A stretch of 22,757 bases of DNA from Desulfobulbus sp. Lineage in GTDB: Bacteria > Pseudomonadota > Gammaproteobacteria > Burkholderiales > Rhodocyclaceae. The notes under the pieces are model-generated. The model saw only the letters and a program-made list of their open reading frames with translations, was not told the DNA's origin and did not search any database. Below are positions 1 to 6,967 of the stretch, in pieces. A program made the position numbers and the translations under genes. Position 1 is the stretch's first letter; each line of letters begins with the position of its first letter. The stretch spans positions 1 to 22,757 of the forward strand of contig WQUQ01000199.1 in assembly GCA_009782025.1 (NCBI GenBank). The letters are read 5' to 3'.

Positions 1-2
1 CG

Positions 3-203
3 GTCTACGACCTCGGCATCGGCCAGGTCGCCGCCGAAGCCCTCGCCGCCGGCGTCGACCTGGTATTGGTCACCTACGACCCGCGCCAGATTTACCGAGC
101 GCTCTACGGCGCGGCCCAGACGCTTGAACAGGGTGAGATCAAGCGCGAAACACTGGAGAAAAGCATGAAACGGCTGGCAGATTTTGGGGGAGGGCTGCGC
201 TGA
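3..203 (+). CDS. Probable glycoside hydrolase family 3 protein, C-terminal fragment
   Basis: An open frame enters from the left edge and ends at TGA 201-203, giving 66 residues of the C-terminus. It reads AEALAAGVDLVLVTYDP followed by a helix with ALYGAAQTLEQGEI and a closing ETLEKSMKRL. This pattern of 'ala-gly-asp-leu-val-leu' followed by a short arm with GEI and an L..S..RL helix is typical of the end of the GH3 N-terminal TIM barrel (beta-N-acetylhexosaminidase or beta-glucosidase class). The catalytic region lies outside the window, so the substrate cannot be called. The stop is only 4 bases from the stop of the convergent methyltransferase gene, which suggests the R-M cassette inserted immediately behind this gene. 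Family assignment rests on pattern recognition of a short tail and is moderate. Confidence 0.5.
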   Translation, partial: VYDLGIGQVAAEALAAGVDLVLVTYDPRQIYRALYGAAQTLEQGEIKRETLEKSMKRLADFGGGLR

Positions 204-207
204 ATGG

Positions 208-1164
208 CTATAACAAGCTTCTTTGAGCTTCCGCTCTACTTCGACGCTTGGGACGAAGCTCGTCGCGTTCAAGTTCCGCAGGACTCTCAAGCGACTCCCC
301 CTTCATGCTCGGATAAAGCTTCGAGAGCAACGGAATCGCGTGCTGCGACTCATCGAAGTAATGCTCGTCCAGTTCAATGCCTATGGCATCATAACCGACC
401 GCATCGGCTGCTGCGATTGTCGATCCTGAACCCGCGAAAGGATCAAGAACAATACCCGTACCTCGTGGCAGCATAGCCCGAACGAGAATTCTTAGAATGT
501 GCTGCGGCTTGATTGTCGGATGATTGGCTATTCCAGATTCTATCTCTGGCGTCCTGCTCGACTGGATCACGTCTGGAAGCGGCTTTTCACCAGCCAGCCT
601 GCGCAGGCCGCCTGTACCCCACTTCCGCAAATTATCCGCGACGGTTCGCTCGGAAATAGGCTTACGGAACAACATCCATGGTTCATAGCCTCCTCTTGGC
701 GTAACACAAACATCTGAAAATTCACGTTCCGCCAGCTTTGGCCTATCTCCACCACGAAAGCCAACGTAGAGTCGTATGACCGCGGCGCGAACTTCAAATC
801 CAGCATCTGCCATTGCATTCTGGATCAGGAACTGTAACGAAGGATTCCCCGCCACGCAGACATGCGCCCCCGGTACAAGCACACGTTCCAGTAACCTTCC
901 CCAGTCGCGCATGAACTTCTGAAGTTGTTCCTTATCGTTCTGAGACAGCGTCGTGAACCGTGGCAGCGGATCCCGTTGAGACCCGTCGAAGCTTGGAGGC
1001 AGACGCCAATTCCCGCCCCGATCACCGTTTCTCAATGTGGCGCGTTCTTTATCAGAAAACTCGACAAGCCCATACGGCGGATCGGTAACAACGGCGTGCA
1101 CCGATAGGGGTTCAGCGGCTTGCAACCAATCGAAGCAGTTCGCGTGGAAAATTTTGTAGGCCAT
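208..1164 (-). CDS. Type II DNA methyltransferase, beta class (DPPY before FAGSGST)
   Basis: This 318-residue protein methylates DNA using S-adenosylmethionine. Motif IV is DPPY at residues 28-31 and the SAM-binding motif I is DPFAGSGST at 241-249, with the target-recognition region between. That order (IV, TRD, I) defines beta-class amino-methyltransferases. DPPY rather than SPPY favours N6-adenine over N4-cytosine, but does not prove it. The HPTIKP element just before motif I is the usual motif X region. ATG at 1162-1164 is the first start. It lies just 6 bases after a good -10 box, so the mRNA may be leaderless. The gene is divergent from the HTH-nuclease gene, forming an R-M pair. Its lower GC content compared with waaA suggests transfer. 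The C-terminal tail (from about residue 287) is charged and low in complexity. The recognition sequence cannot be read from the protein. Confidence 0.9.
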   Translation of the reverse strand: MAYKIFHANCFDWLQAAEPLSVHAVVTDPPYGLVEFSDKERATLRNGDRGGNWRLPPSFDGSQRDPLPRFTTLSQNDKEQLQKFMRDWGRLLERVLVPGAHVCVAGNPSLQFLIQNAMADAGFEVRAAVIRLYVGFRGGDRPKLAEREFSDVCVTPRGGYEPWMLFRKPISERTVADNLRKWGTGGLRRLAGEKPLPDVIQSSRTPEIESGIANHPTIKPQHILRILVRAMLPRGTGIVLDPFAGSGSTIAAADAVGYDAIGIELDEHYFDESQHAIPLLSKLYPSMKGESLESPAELERDELRPKRRSRAEAQRSLL

Positions 1165-1200
1165 TTTTCAACTATAGACGAATGACGGGGCTGCTGGCAA
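1164..1200 (-). promoter_or_regulatory. Probable sigma70 promoter of the methyltransferase gene
   Basis: Read on the minus strand, TTGCCA (1200-1195) and TATAGT (1176-1171) are separated by 18 bases. The -10 box contains the small palindrome CTATAG (1172-1177). Transcription would begin about 6-7 bases downstream, at or next to the ATG at 1164, leaving no room for a Shine-Dalgarno. A controller such as the HTH of the divergent nuclease binding over CTATAG would repress the gene. That part is inference. Confidence 0.55.
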
Positions 1201-1218
1201 TCCCTACACTTGACCGGC

Positions 1219-2112
1219 ATGAACAACACTGATGCGATCCCCATCCCGCTCCGAATCGGCAAAGCCATTCGGTACTGCCGCGAATCCCGGAACCTGACGC
1301 TTGAGCAATTAGCCTCCAAAGCAGGCATTACCTATCAGTACCTCTCCGGCGTTGAGAACGGCCGCGAGAATTTCACCATCGGCGTACTCGAACGCCTCGC
1401 GGTTGCGCTAGAGGTAAAACTGTACAAACTTGTAGAGCATGCCTTGACAGCCAGTACGCTATCAGCGCCGCCAATGGTGAACCGGTCGTTCTTCAGAGAA
1501 AGCGTTCCGCTACCCGGTGCACTCACTTACATCGATTTGGCCTTGGCCATGGATCGAACTCAGGCCATCTTTCACTACATCAATAAAAACATGATTGAAG
1601 AAGTGGGGCGCCCTCTTCAGAGGCTGATCCAGGGAAATAATTTTAGCGGGCTTGTCTCCAATATATTCAGTGACGCAATGGATCAGCGCACTTCCTTCAA
1701 GCACAACCATCATCAGAAATATCCCGATTTGATTTGCTCCTCCACAAAAACCGGGCTGGAGGTCAAGGCAACGATTCAAATTGGAAAAGGCGGCGAGTCT
1801 CACAATGGGCATAGTGGATGGCACACCGTGGTTTGCTTTGAAGTGACCGACACCGGCATTGAGTTTCTGCATGTGATGTTCGCGGTACTGAACGGCCACA
1901 ATGCCAACAACCCGGATTGGAAGTATGTCGGAAGCAAAGTGAATGAGGAAACCGGGTCGAGACGAACTGAAACTTATCATACGAACCTGCGAGGCACGAC
2001 CAAATTGCGGGATGGGAGCGCATTCCTGAATTACGAGAAGGTTGCTTTTGCACGCTGGCGACAGGAACGTAGCGGGGTTGTTCCTTGCTACTCAATTTTC
2101 GCCAAATCCTAG
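1219..2112 (+). CDS. XRE helix-turn-helix fused to PD-(D/E)xK restriction endonuclease
   Basis: The 297-residue product has two parts. Residues 11-75 are an XRE/Cro-type helix-turn-helix (LRIGKAIRYCRES...LTLEQLASKAGITYQYLSGVENG), like a controller protein. The rest resembles a type II endonuclease. PD at 169-170 is followed after ten residues by E181-V-K183, a PD-(D/E)xK metal site, and then a GKGGESHNGHSGW loop. It is divergent from the methyltransferase with about 55 bases between them, as expected of a type II R-M pair. A TTG at 1210 is in frame, but ATG 1219 is preferred. Neither has a convincing ribosome site. The HTH may let the nuclease regulate its own cassette, replacing a separate C protein (inference). 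Codon use is visibly more AT-rich than in waaA. I do not recognise a specific prototype enzyme or target. Confidence 0.78.
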   Translation: MNNTDAIPIPLRIGKAIRYCRESRNLTLEQLASKAGITYQYLSGVENGRENFTIGVLERLAVALEVKLYKLVEHALTASTLSAPPMVNRSFFRESVPLPGALTYIDLALAMDRTQAIFHYINKNMIEEVGRPLQRLIQGNNFSGLVSNIFSDAMDQRTSFKHNHHQKYPDLICSSTKTGLEVKATIQIGKGGESHNGHSGWHTVVCFEVTDTGIEFLHVMFAVLNGHNANNPDWKYVGSKVNEETGSRRTETYHTNLRGTTKLRDGSAFLNYEKVAFARWRQERSGVVPCYSIFAKS

Positions 2113-2159
2113 CGTTGCCCCCCAATTTTGCGCTCAAGCGGACAACTCCAGTTTCAGAA

Positions 2160-3431
2160 ATGGTAGCCCGCTGGCTCTATTCCCTCCTGTGGATTCTGGC
2201 AACGCCGCTGATTGGGCTGCGTCTGTTGTGGCGTTCGCGCCGGCAGCCGGGATACCGTCAGCATCTCGGCGAACGCTACGGCTTTCATGGCCGGCGGCCG
2301 GCTCCCGCGCCGCTGATCTGGGTGCATGCCGTGTCGGTCGGCGAGACGCGCGCCGCGCAGCCGTTGATCGAGGGCTTGCTGGCGCGCTGGCCGGGGCATC
2401 GCATTCTGCTGACCGGCATGACGCCGACCGGGCGCGAAGCCGGGCGCGCGGTTTATGGCGAGCGGGTCGTGCAAGCCTATCTGCCTTATGACTATCCGGG
2501 CGCGACGCGGCGTTTTTTGGCGCACTTTCAGCCGGTTTTCGGTGTGTTGATGGAAACCGAAATCTGGCCGAATCTGCTGGCCGCCTGCGCTGCAAGAAAA
2601 GTGCCGGTGATTCTGGCCAATGCCCGCTTGTCGGAACGCTCGGCGCGCGGTTACGGGCGGCTGCCGGCGCTGGTGCGACCGGCTTTCGCGGCGCTGGCCG
2701 GGGTTTGCGCGCAGACGGCCGTTGATGCGCGGCGGATTGCCGCGCTGGGGGCCAATCCGGTCGAGGTCTGCGGCAATATCAAGTTCGACGTGACGCCAGC
2801 GCCGGAGAAAATCGCGCTGGGCGAACAGTGGCGCGCGACTATTGGAACGCGGCCGGTCTGGCTGGCGGCCAGTACCCGCGACGGCGAAGAGGCCTTGCTG
2901 CTCGCCGCCTGGCATCAGGCGGCGTCATCCGATGCCTTGCTGGTTCTGGTGCCGCGCCATCCGCAGCGTTTCGCCGAGATGGCGAGTTGGCTCGAACAAC
3001 AGGGTTGGTCGTGGCAGCGGCGCAGCGAGGGGTTGCCGGATGCCGGAACGCAGGTCTGGCTCGGCGACAGCATGGGCGAAATGGCCGCTTATTATCGCCT
3101 GGCCGATCTGGCCTTCGTCGGCGGCAGCCTGTTGCCGCTCGGCGGGCAGAATCTGATCGAGGCGGCGGCCTGTGATTGTCCGGTGCTGGTCGGGCCGCAT
3201 ACCTTCAATTTCCAGCAGGCGACCGCGGATGCCATCGCCGCCGGCGCGGCGCGGCAGGTCAGCGATGCCCAAGCGCTGACCGAGATGGTGCGGGAGTTGC
3301 TGGCCGATGCCGTGCAACGGTCGGCGATGCGTCAAGCCGCCGGCCATTTCGCCCGTGCCCATCGCGGCGCGGCAGAGCGGACGCTGGCGCTGATTGCGCG
3401 CTGGTCAGGCCGATCATCGGCAGCGCCGTAA
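2160..3431 (+). CDS. waaA: 3-deoxy-D-manno-octulosonic acid (Kdo) transferase
   Basis: WaaA (KdtA, GT30) moves Kdo from CMP-Kdo onto lipid IVA at the cytoplasmic face of the inner membrane during lipopolysaccharide synthesis. The 423-residue product has the usual family length. An N-terminal membrane anchor (residues 5-24) is followed by the conserved WVHAVSVGET stretch, in which E62 aligns with the catalytic base. METEIWPN comes next, and near the C-terminus GGSLLPLGGQNLIEAAA, the CMP-Kdo domain. An in-frame ATG exists at 2085, but it lies inside the nuclease gene. The ATG at 2160 gives the canonical MVARWLYSLL start, so I chose that. No strong Shine-Dalgarno is visible. The 47 bases separating it from the R-M cassette contain no recognisable promoter, so its original promoter may have been displaced or may read through from the left. 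Confidence 0.95.
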   Translation: MVARWLYSLLWILATPLIGLRLLWRSRRQPGYRQHLGERYGFHGRRPAPAPLIWVHAVSVGETRAAQPLIEGLLARWPGHRILLTGMTPTGREAGRAVYGERVVQAYLPYDYPGATRRFLAHFQPVFGVLMETEIWPNLLAACAARKVPVILANARLSERSARGYGRLPALVRPAFAALAGVCAQTAVDARRIAALGANPVEVCGNIKFDVTPAPEKIALGEQWRATIGTRPVWLAASTRDGEEALLLAAWHQAASSDALLVLVPRHPQRFAEMASWLEQQGWSWQRRSEGLPDAGTQVWLGDSMGEMAAYYRLADLAFVGGSLLPLGGQNLIEAAACDCPVLVGPHTFNFQQATADAIAAGAARQVSDAQALTEMVRELLADAVQRSAMRQAAGHFARAHRGAAERTLALIARWSGRSSAAP

Positions 3432-3436
3432 GCATG

Positions 3437-3470
3437 GCGCGCCGACGGTCGGGCGCGCGATTATTTCTTT
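3437..3470. terminator. Hairpin between convergent waaA and phaM
   Basis: GCGCGCC (3437-3443) pairs perfectly with GGCGCGC (3452-3458) around an 8-base loop, followed on the plus strand by the T-rich GATTATTTCTTT. It lies directly between the waaA stop and the phaM stop, so it most likely ends waaA transcription. It may also serve the opposite strand. Confidence 0.6.
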
Positions 3471-3943
3471 GTCCGGCTGGCGGTTGGTTTGGCCGCTGTT
3501 TTGCTCGTCGATCGGGCGGCCCGTTTGGCGGCTGGCGGTTTTTCGGCTGCCGACTCGCTGGCGGCGGTGGTTTGCTGGAGCTGTTCGCGCATCTGCTGCA
3601 TCATCTGCCACGGCCACAGCGCAGCTTCGGAGAGCGACGCCGCCGGCGCGGCGGCCTCGTTAGCGTTTTCGCCGCTCATCGACTGGGCGGCACTGGAGGC
3701 GATCTGGCCCATGGCCTGAACGGTGGATACCGTGGTGCGCTGCATTTCCAGCCCCTGGATGGTCATTTGCAGCATCGACAGGTTCATGCGTAGCCAGCCT
3801 TCGACGGTTTTCATATCCTTGATGCGCTTGTCCAGTTCGTCGACATCGAAAGTCGGCGCGACCATGCCGGGCAGCGTGAAGCCCATGTTGCCCCAGAGAT
3901 TGCGCATGAAATTGAGCGGATCGTGAATTTGTTCCTCGGCCAT
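3461..3943 (-). CDS. phaM: PhaM-type polyhydroxyalkanoate granule regulatory protein
   Basis: The 160-residue protein has the conserved PhaM N-terminus: DPLNFMRNLWGNMGF, PGMVAPTFDVDELDKRIKDMK and VEGWLRMNLSMLQMTIQGLEMQR. A helical middle and an Ala/Lys-rich, histone-like tail (AAKRAARSTSKTAAK) follow. In Ralstonia eutropha, PhaM activates PHB synthase PhaC and links granules to the nucleoid through such a basic tail, helping segregation between daughter cells. The role here is inferred from that family. ATG at 3943 has a good AGGAGAGG ribosome site. It is monocistronic or last in a minus-strand group, 73 bases downstream of the membrane methyltransferase gene. It implies that this organism makes polyhydroxybutyrate. 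Confidence 0.88.
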   Translation of the reverse strand: MAEEQIHDPLNFMRNLWGNMGFTLPGMVAPTFDVDELDKRIKDMKTVEGWLRMNLSMLQMTIQGLEMQRTTVSTVQAMGQIASSAAQSMSGENANEAAAPAASLSEAALWPWQMMQQMREQLQQTTAASESAAEKPPAAKRAARSTSKTAAKPTASRTKK

Positions 3944-4016
3944 TTTCCTCTCCTTGTGTCTGGAACTGCCATCTTAATCCTTTCGCCAGCGCCGGTGCCG
4001 TTCTTTTCAGATGTCG

Positions 4017-4766
4017 CTACATCCGGTAGCAATACAGCCGGCGCGGCGGCGAGCCGGGAATTTCGATCAACTCGTTCGGGGCGATGCCAGGCGCCGGAAA
4101 GCTGTTGCTGACGAACAGGCTGCCCGGCCGCATCTCGGCCCGCGCCTTCTGCCACAGCCGCGCCATCGGCGCGGGCGAGAGAAAGGCGTAAACCAGATCC
4201 TGCCCGGCCAGCGGGGTCTGCCACAGGTCGCCCCAGCGCAACGCCAGATTGGGTCGGCCAACGCCGAGCAGGCGGCTGGAGAGCCAGGTCAGCGGCGCAT
4301 TCTCGACGCCGGAAAATTGCCGTTGCGGGTAGGCGTCGGCCAGCGGAATCAGCGTGCTGCCGAGGCCGGCGCCGAGATCGAGGATGCGCTCGGCCTCCTC
4401 GCGCCCGATCAGCCGGTCGAGGGCGGCCACCGTCTGGCGGTTGGACAGATACAGCGGAATCTGCCCGGACAGCGCGCCGCGATAAACCAAGAGGAGCAGG
4501 ATGAAGGCGAGCAGGAACCAGCCCGGATCGATCGCCAGCCCCTGCACGGCCCACGCCAACGGCATGAAAAGTGCATGGATCAGACGCCACCACCACGGCT
4601 GGCGCGTCAGCGTGGCGAACAGCAGGGCGACGCCGCCGATGACCAGGCTGGTCTCGCGCCAGGGCATGGCCTGCCCCTGCCAGCCGTAGTAAGGCCAGGC
4701 CAGCGAGAGCACGACGATGACGGCAGCCCCTTGCAGGGCGAATTGGCGGAGCGGCGCGACGGGCAA
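4017..4766 (-). CDS. Membrane-anchored class I SAM-dependent methyltransferase
   Basis: The 249-residue reading starts with three or four hydrophobic segments in the first 90 residues (for example LQGAAVIVVLSLAWPYYGW and WFLLAFILLLLVYRG). A Rossmann methyltransferase domain follows, with the SAM motif ILDLGAGLGSTLIPLA. The C-terminal half resembles a class I fold ending in a short basic tail. The start is uncertain. TTG at 4764-4766 lies 8 bases after the stop of the upstream GNAT-PilZ gene and keeps the whole membrane region. The first ATG is at 4667 and would give 216 residues but delete a membrane segment. No strong Shine-Dalgarno is seen for either. The frame stays open further upstream, but only in the shadow of the other gene. 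Likely co-transcription with the acyltransferase suggests a membrane-linked small-molecule or lipid substrate (inference). Confidence 0.72.
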   Translation of the reverse strand: MPVAPLRQFALQGAAVIVVLSLAWPYYGWQGQAMPWRETSLVIGGVALLFATLTRQPWWWRLIHALFMPLAWAVQGLAIDPGWFLLAFILLLLVYRGALSGQIPLYLSNRQTVAALDRLIGREEAERILDLGAGLGSTLIPLADAYPQRQFSGVENAPLTWLSSRLLGVGRPNLALRWGDLWQTPLAGQDLVYAFLSPAPMARLWQKARAEMRPGSLFVSNSFPAPGIAPNELIEIPGSPPRRLYCYRM

Positions 4767-4774
4767 GGATGAGG

Positions 4775-6067
4775 TTACTGAAGAAAACGGGTGGCGTTGT
4801 CGAGATCGCTGTGCGTATGGCCCTGATACAGAGCGGTGACGAATTTGCGCCAGACCAGATCCGGCTCGCCGATGCGAAAGCCGTAGTAATGGTAGTCGTC
4901 GCGGCTGACTTCCTGCACCGCTTGCACCGTCAGGCGGGAGCTTTCCTGGCTGCCGAGCTGGACGATGGCCGTCAGCCAGATGCCGGTCGGCACGGCATGA
5001 TCGGAGCGGACGCGAAAACCGTAGCGCGAGACTTCGCTGATCTCGATCAAAATATCCTTGTCGACCGGCTCGCCGATCAGCCGCGCCGGGCACTTGACCG
5101 AGAAGCGCCGATGCCGGCGCACCTGGGCGTCGATTGTTTGCGGCGGCAATGGCGGTAGCACGGCGCGGTATTCCGGCAGGTCGTAGATCAGGTGCAGCAG
5201 GGTTTTTTTGCGGTCGCTCAGATTGGCGAAGACCTGGGTGCGCTGGTTGAAAAAATAATCGATCAGTTCAGGCGTCAGCACCGGGTCATTGGTGGTGTAG
5301 AAGCGGCGATTCGGCATCTGGATGTTGGGCAGCGTTTCCACGAAATAGTTGTAGAGGTTGCGCCGGAGCGGCTTGCCGGCGTAGGCCTGGCGCAGAATTT
5401 CCGGGGCGAGCTGGAGGTCGAGGGTGGCGCCGACGGCCGGCGCGCCATTGACGAAATCGTAGTTCTCAACCACGTTGGCGGTCAGCCGGCGGAAATAGAG
5501 CAGCGACTCGTACATCTCGATGTGCCGCGGATTGACGGCGATGACCAAGTGGCGAGTATCGAAGAAGGTGGTGCAGTAGCCGTACATGAACTTCATCAGC
5601 GGGAACAGGATTGTCCCGCCGGTGCGCCGGAAACGCGGGTGTATGGCCAGCGCCGAGACTTCGGCGATATTGCCTTCCCTGGCGCGGACGCTGCTGAGAT
5701 CGAAGATGCGCTGCAAGGGAAAGCCAATGGCGCTCTCGCGGATCAGCGACAGGGTGCCGACCACCTGGTCGTCGAGTTTGGCGCACAGTGTCGTGGTCGT
5801 CGGCAGCGCGTGGTAGATGGTCACCCGCAGACCGGACGGATCGGGGGTCATGAAGCCGCTGGCGACGTAGGCATCGTGCAGCAGCTTGAAGCAGGCTTCG
5901 AGTTCCTCGCGCGTCTCGGCGATTTTCAGCACCAGGCGAGGGTTCGGCGCCAAATCGCAATCGACGAAGGAGCGGTAGATACTGTGCCGTTTCGCTCGCG
6001 GCAGCATGGCCAGTAATTTGCGCGCGCTTTGATGGATGAAGAAGCGCAGGCGGGGCGGAATGGGCAT
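4775..6067 (-). CDS. FeeM-like N-acyl amino acid synthase (GNAT) with C-terminal PilZ domain
   Basis: The 430-residue protein joins two domains. Residues about 45-235 resemble the FeeM/autoinducer-synthase type of GNAT acyltransferase, with IAEVSALAIHPRFRRTGG around 134-151 and HLVIAVNPRHIEMYESLLYFRR at 173-194. Family members join long-chain acyl-ACP to amino acids. Residues about 315-425 are a PilZ domain. R317-x-x-x-R321 is the first half of the c-di-GMP motif, and E345-V-S-R-Y-G350 is the second, with Glu where Asp or Asn is usual. The fusion therefore predicts an acyltransferase controlled by cyclic di-GMP (inference). ATG at 6065-6067 starts MPIPPRLRFF. No clear ribosome site is visible. 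It heads a two-gene unit with the membrane methyltransferase. The substrate is unknown. Confidence 0.8.
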   Translation of the reverse strand: MPIPPRLRFFIHQSARKLLAMLPRAKRHSIYRSFVDCDLAPNPRLVLKIAETREELEACFKLLHDAYVASGFMTPDPSGLRVTIYHALPTTTTLCAKLDDQVVGTLSLIRESAIGFPLQRIFDLSSVRAREGNIAEVSALAIHPRFRRTGGTILFPLMKFMYGYCTTFFDTRHLVIAVNPRHIEMYESLLYFRRLTANVVENYDFVNGAPAVGATLDLQLAPEILRQAYAGKPLRRNLYNYFVETLPNIQMPNRRFYTTNDPVLTPELIDYFFNQRTQVFANLSDRKKTLLHLIYDLPEYRAVLPPLPPQTIDAQVRRHRRFSVKCPARLIGEPVDKDILIEISEVSRYGFRVRSDHAVPTGIWLTAIVQLGSQESSRLTVQAVQEVSRDDYHYYGFRIGEPDLVWRKFVTALYQGHTHSDLDNATRFLQ

Positions 6068-6268
6068 CAGAATCTATTATGGGTTAACCCAAGGGTAATA
6101 ATAACCTGATGAACAGCAGTTGACCGTTGTGAATATCACGATTCCCGCGTGAATTACCCGTAAACGCGGCCTGACGCGGCGAGCGGGAAACGCTTTTTTT
6201 GCCTGCATCAACCCGCCGTCGCGGCCGGCAGGCGATAATGCCGCTCCGTTGCTTATTTTTCGCGAGCC

Positions 6269-6925
6269 ATGATGAGATCGATCGCTTTTCTTTTCGCCAC
6301 TTGCTTTGTCGTCGCCGCCCAGGCCGCGCCGGCGGCGCCCGCTGCCCCGGATCTGCCGACGCCGCCGGCGCGCGACGACACGCCGCGTCTGGCCTATGGT
6401 TTTCTGATGAAATATGGGGAAAAGTTGATCTTCTCCCCCTGCCGCGATCCCAGCTATGTGCAGGTCGAAGATGTCTCGGCCGACCGCCAGGTTGGCCGTG
6501 GCCTGGAAATGGCCGGTCTGGCCGACGGCCGCAAGTTTTATGTCGAATTGCTCGGAATCACCGACGGCAATACGCTGCGCGCCAGCGAACTGAATCTGGC
6601 GCTGGCCGACGGCCGCTGCCAGAAACCGGGCGACAGCGACGAGGCCTGGCTGGCCCGCGGCAACGAGCCGGACTGGGCGCTGGCGGCCGGCGGCGACAAG
6701 GTGACGCTACAGCGGCAAGGAGCGCCCGCAATGACCTGGCCTTATCGCATTTTCACCCGCCAGGGCGAGGTGGCGCACTTCAGCGACGAGGGGCCGGCCG
6801 GCCGTCTCGACGTGCGTTTCACGCGCCAACTGTGCCGCGATGGGCAAACGGGCGCGGTCTTCGGCTGGACGGCCGCCATTGACCTCGCCGGGCAGACGCT
6901 CAAGGGCTGCGCCTGGCAGCGTTGA
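6269..6925 (+). CDS. Secreted COG3650-like protein of unknown function
   Basis: The 218-residue product begins with a clear Sec signal peptide (MMRSIAFLFATCFVVAAQA, with likely cleavage after AQA) and an Ala/Pro linker, so it is probably periplasmic. The C-terminal half resembles the COG3650 domain seen in many uncharacterised envelope proteins: a WLARGNEPDWAL motif (RGNEPxW), then RQLCRDGQTGAVFGWTA and a final LKGCAW. Two Cys residues in that last section (C in LCRDG and in KGCAW) could form a disulfide. The upstream part, with PCRDPSYVQVEDVSADRQ, is not recognised. There are two adjacent ATG codons at 6269 and 6272. The first is used. The gene is single and convergent with the MBL-fold gene. 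No function can be assigned. Confidence 0.75.
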   Translation: MMRSIAFLFATCFVVAAQAAPAAPAAPDLPTPPARDDTPRLAYGFLMKYGEKLIFSPCRDPSYVQVEDVSADRQVGRGLEMAGLADGRKFYVELLGITDGNTLRASELNLALADGRCQKPGDSDEAWLARGNEPDWALAAGGDKVTLQRQGAPAMTWPYRIFTRQGEVAHFSDEGPAGRLDVRFTRQLCRDGQTGAVFGWTAAIDLAGQTLKGCAWQR

Positions 6926-6967
6926 GCCTGGGCGAACGGGTCGCGCTGACGCTGTCCGGCCGCGCCA

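Noticed and set aside
2085..2159. Upstream start for waaA inside the nuclease gene
   Set aside because: The additional 25 residues overlap another gene and lack similarity to the WaaA start, which fits ATG 2160.
6068..6268. Palindromes GGGTTAACCC (6081-6090) and GTGAATATCAC (6129-6139) in the intergenic region
   Set aside because: They are isolated and single, with no partner copies or neighbouring promoter boxes strong enough to name a regulator.
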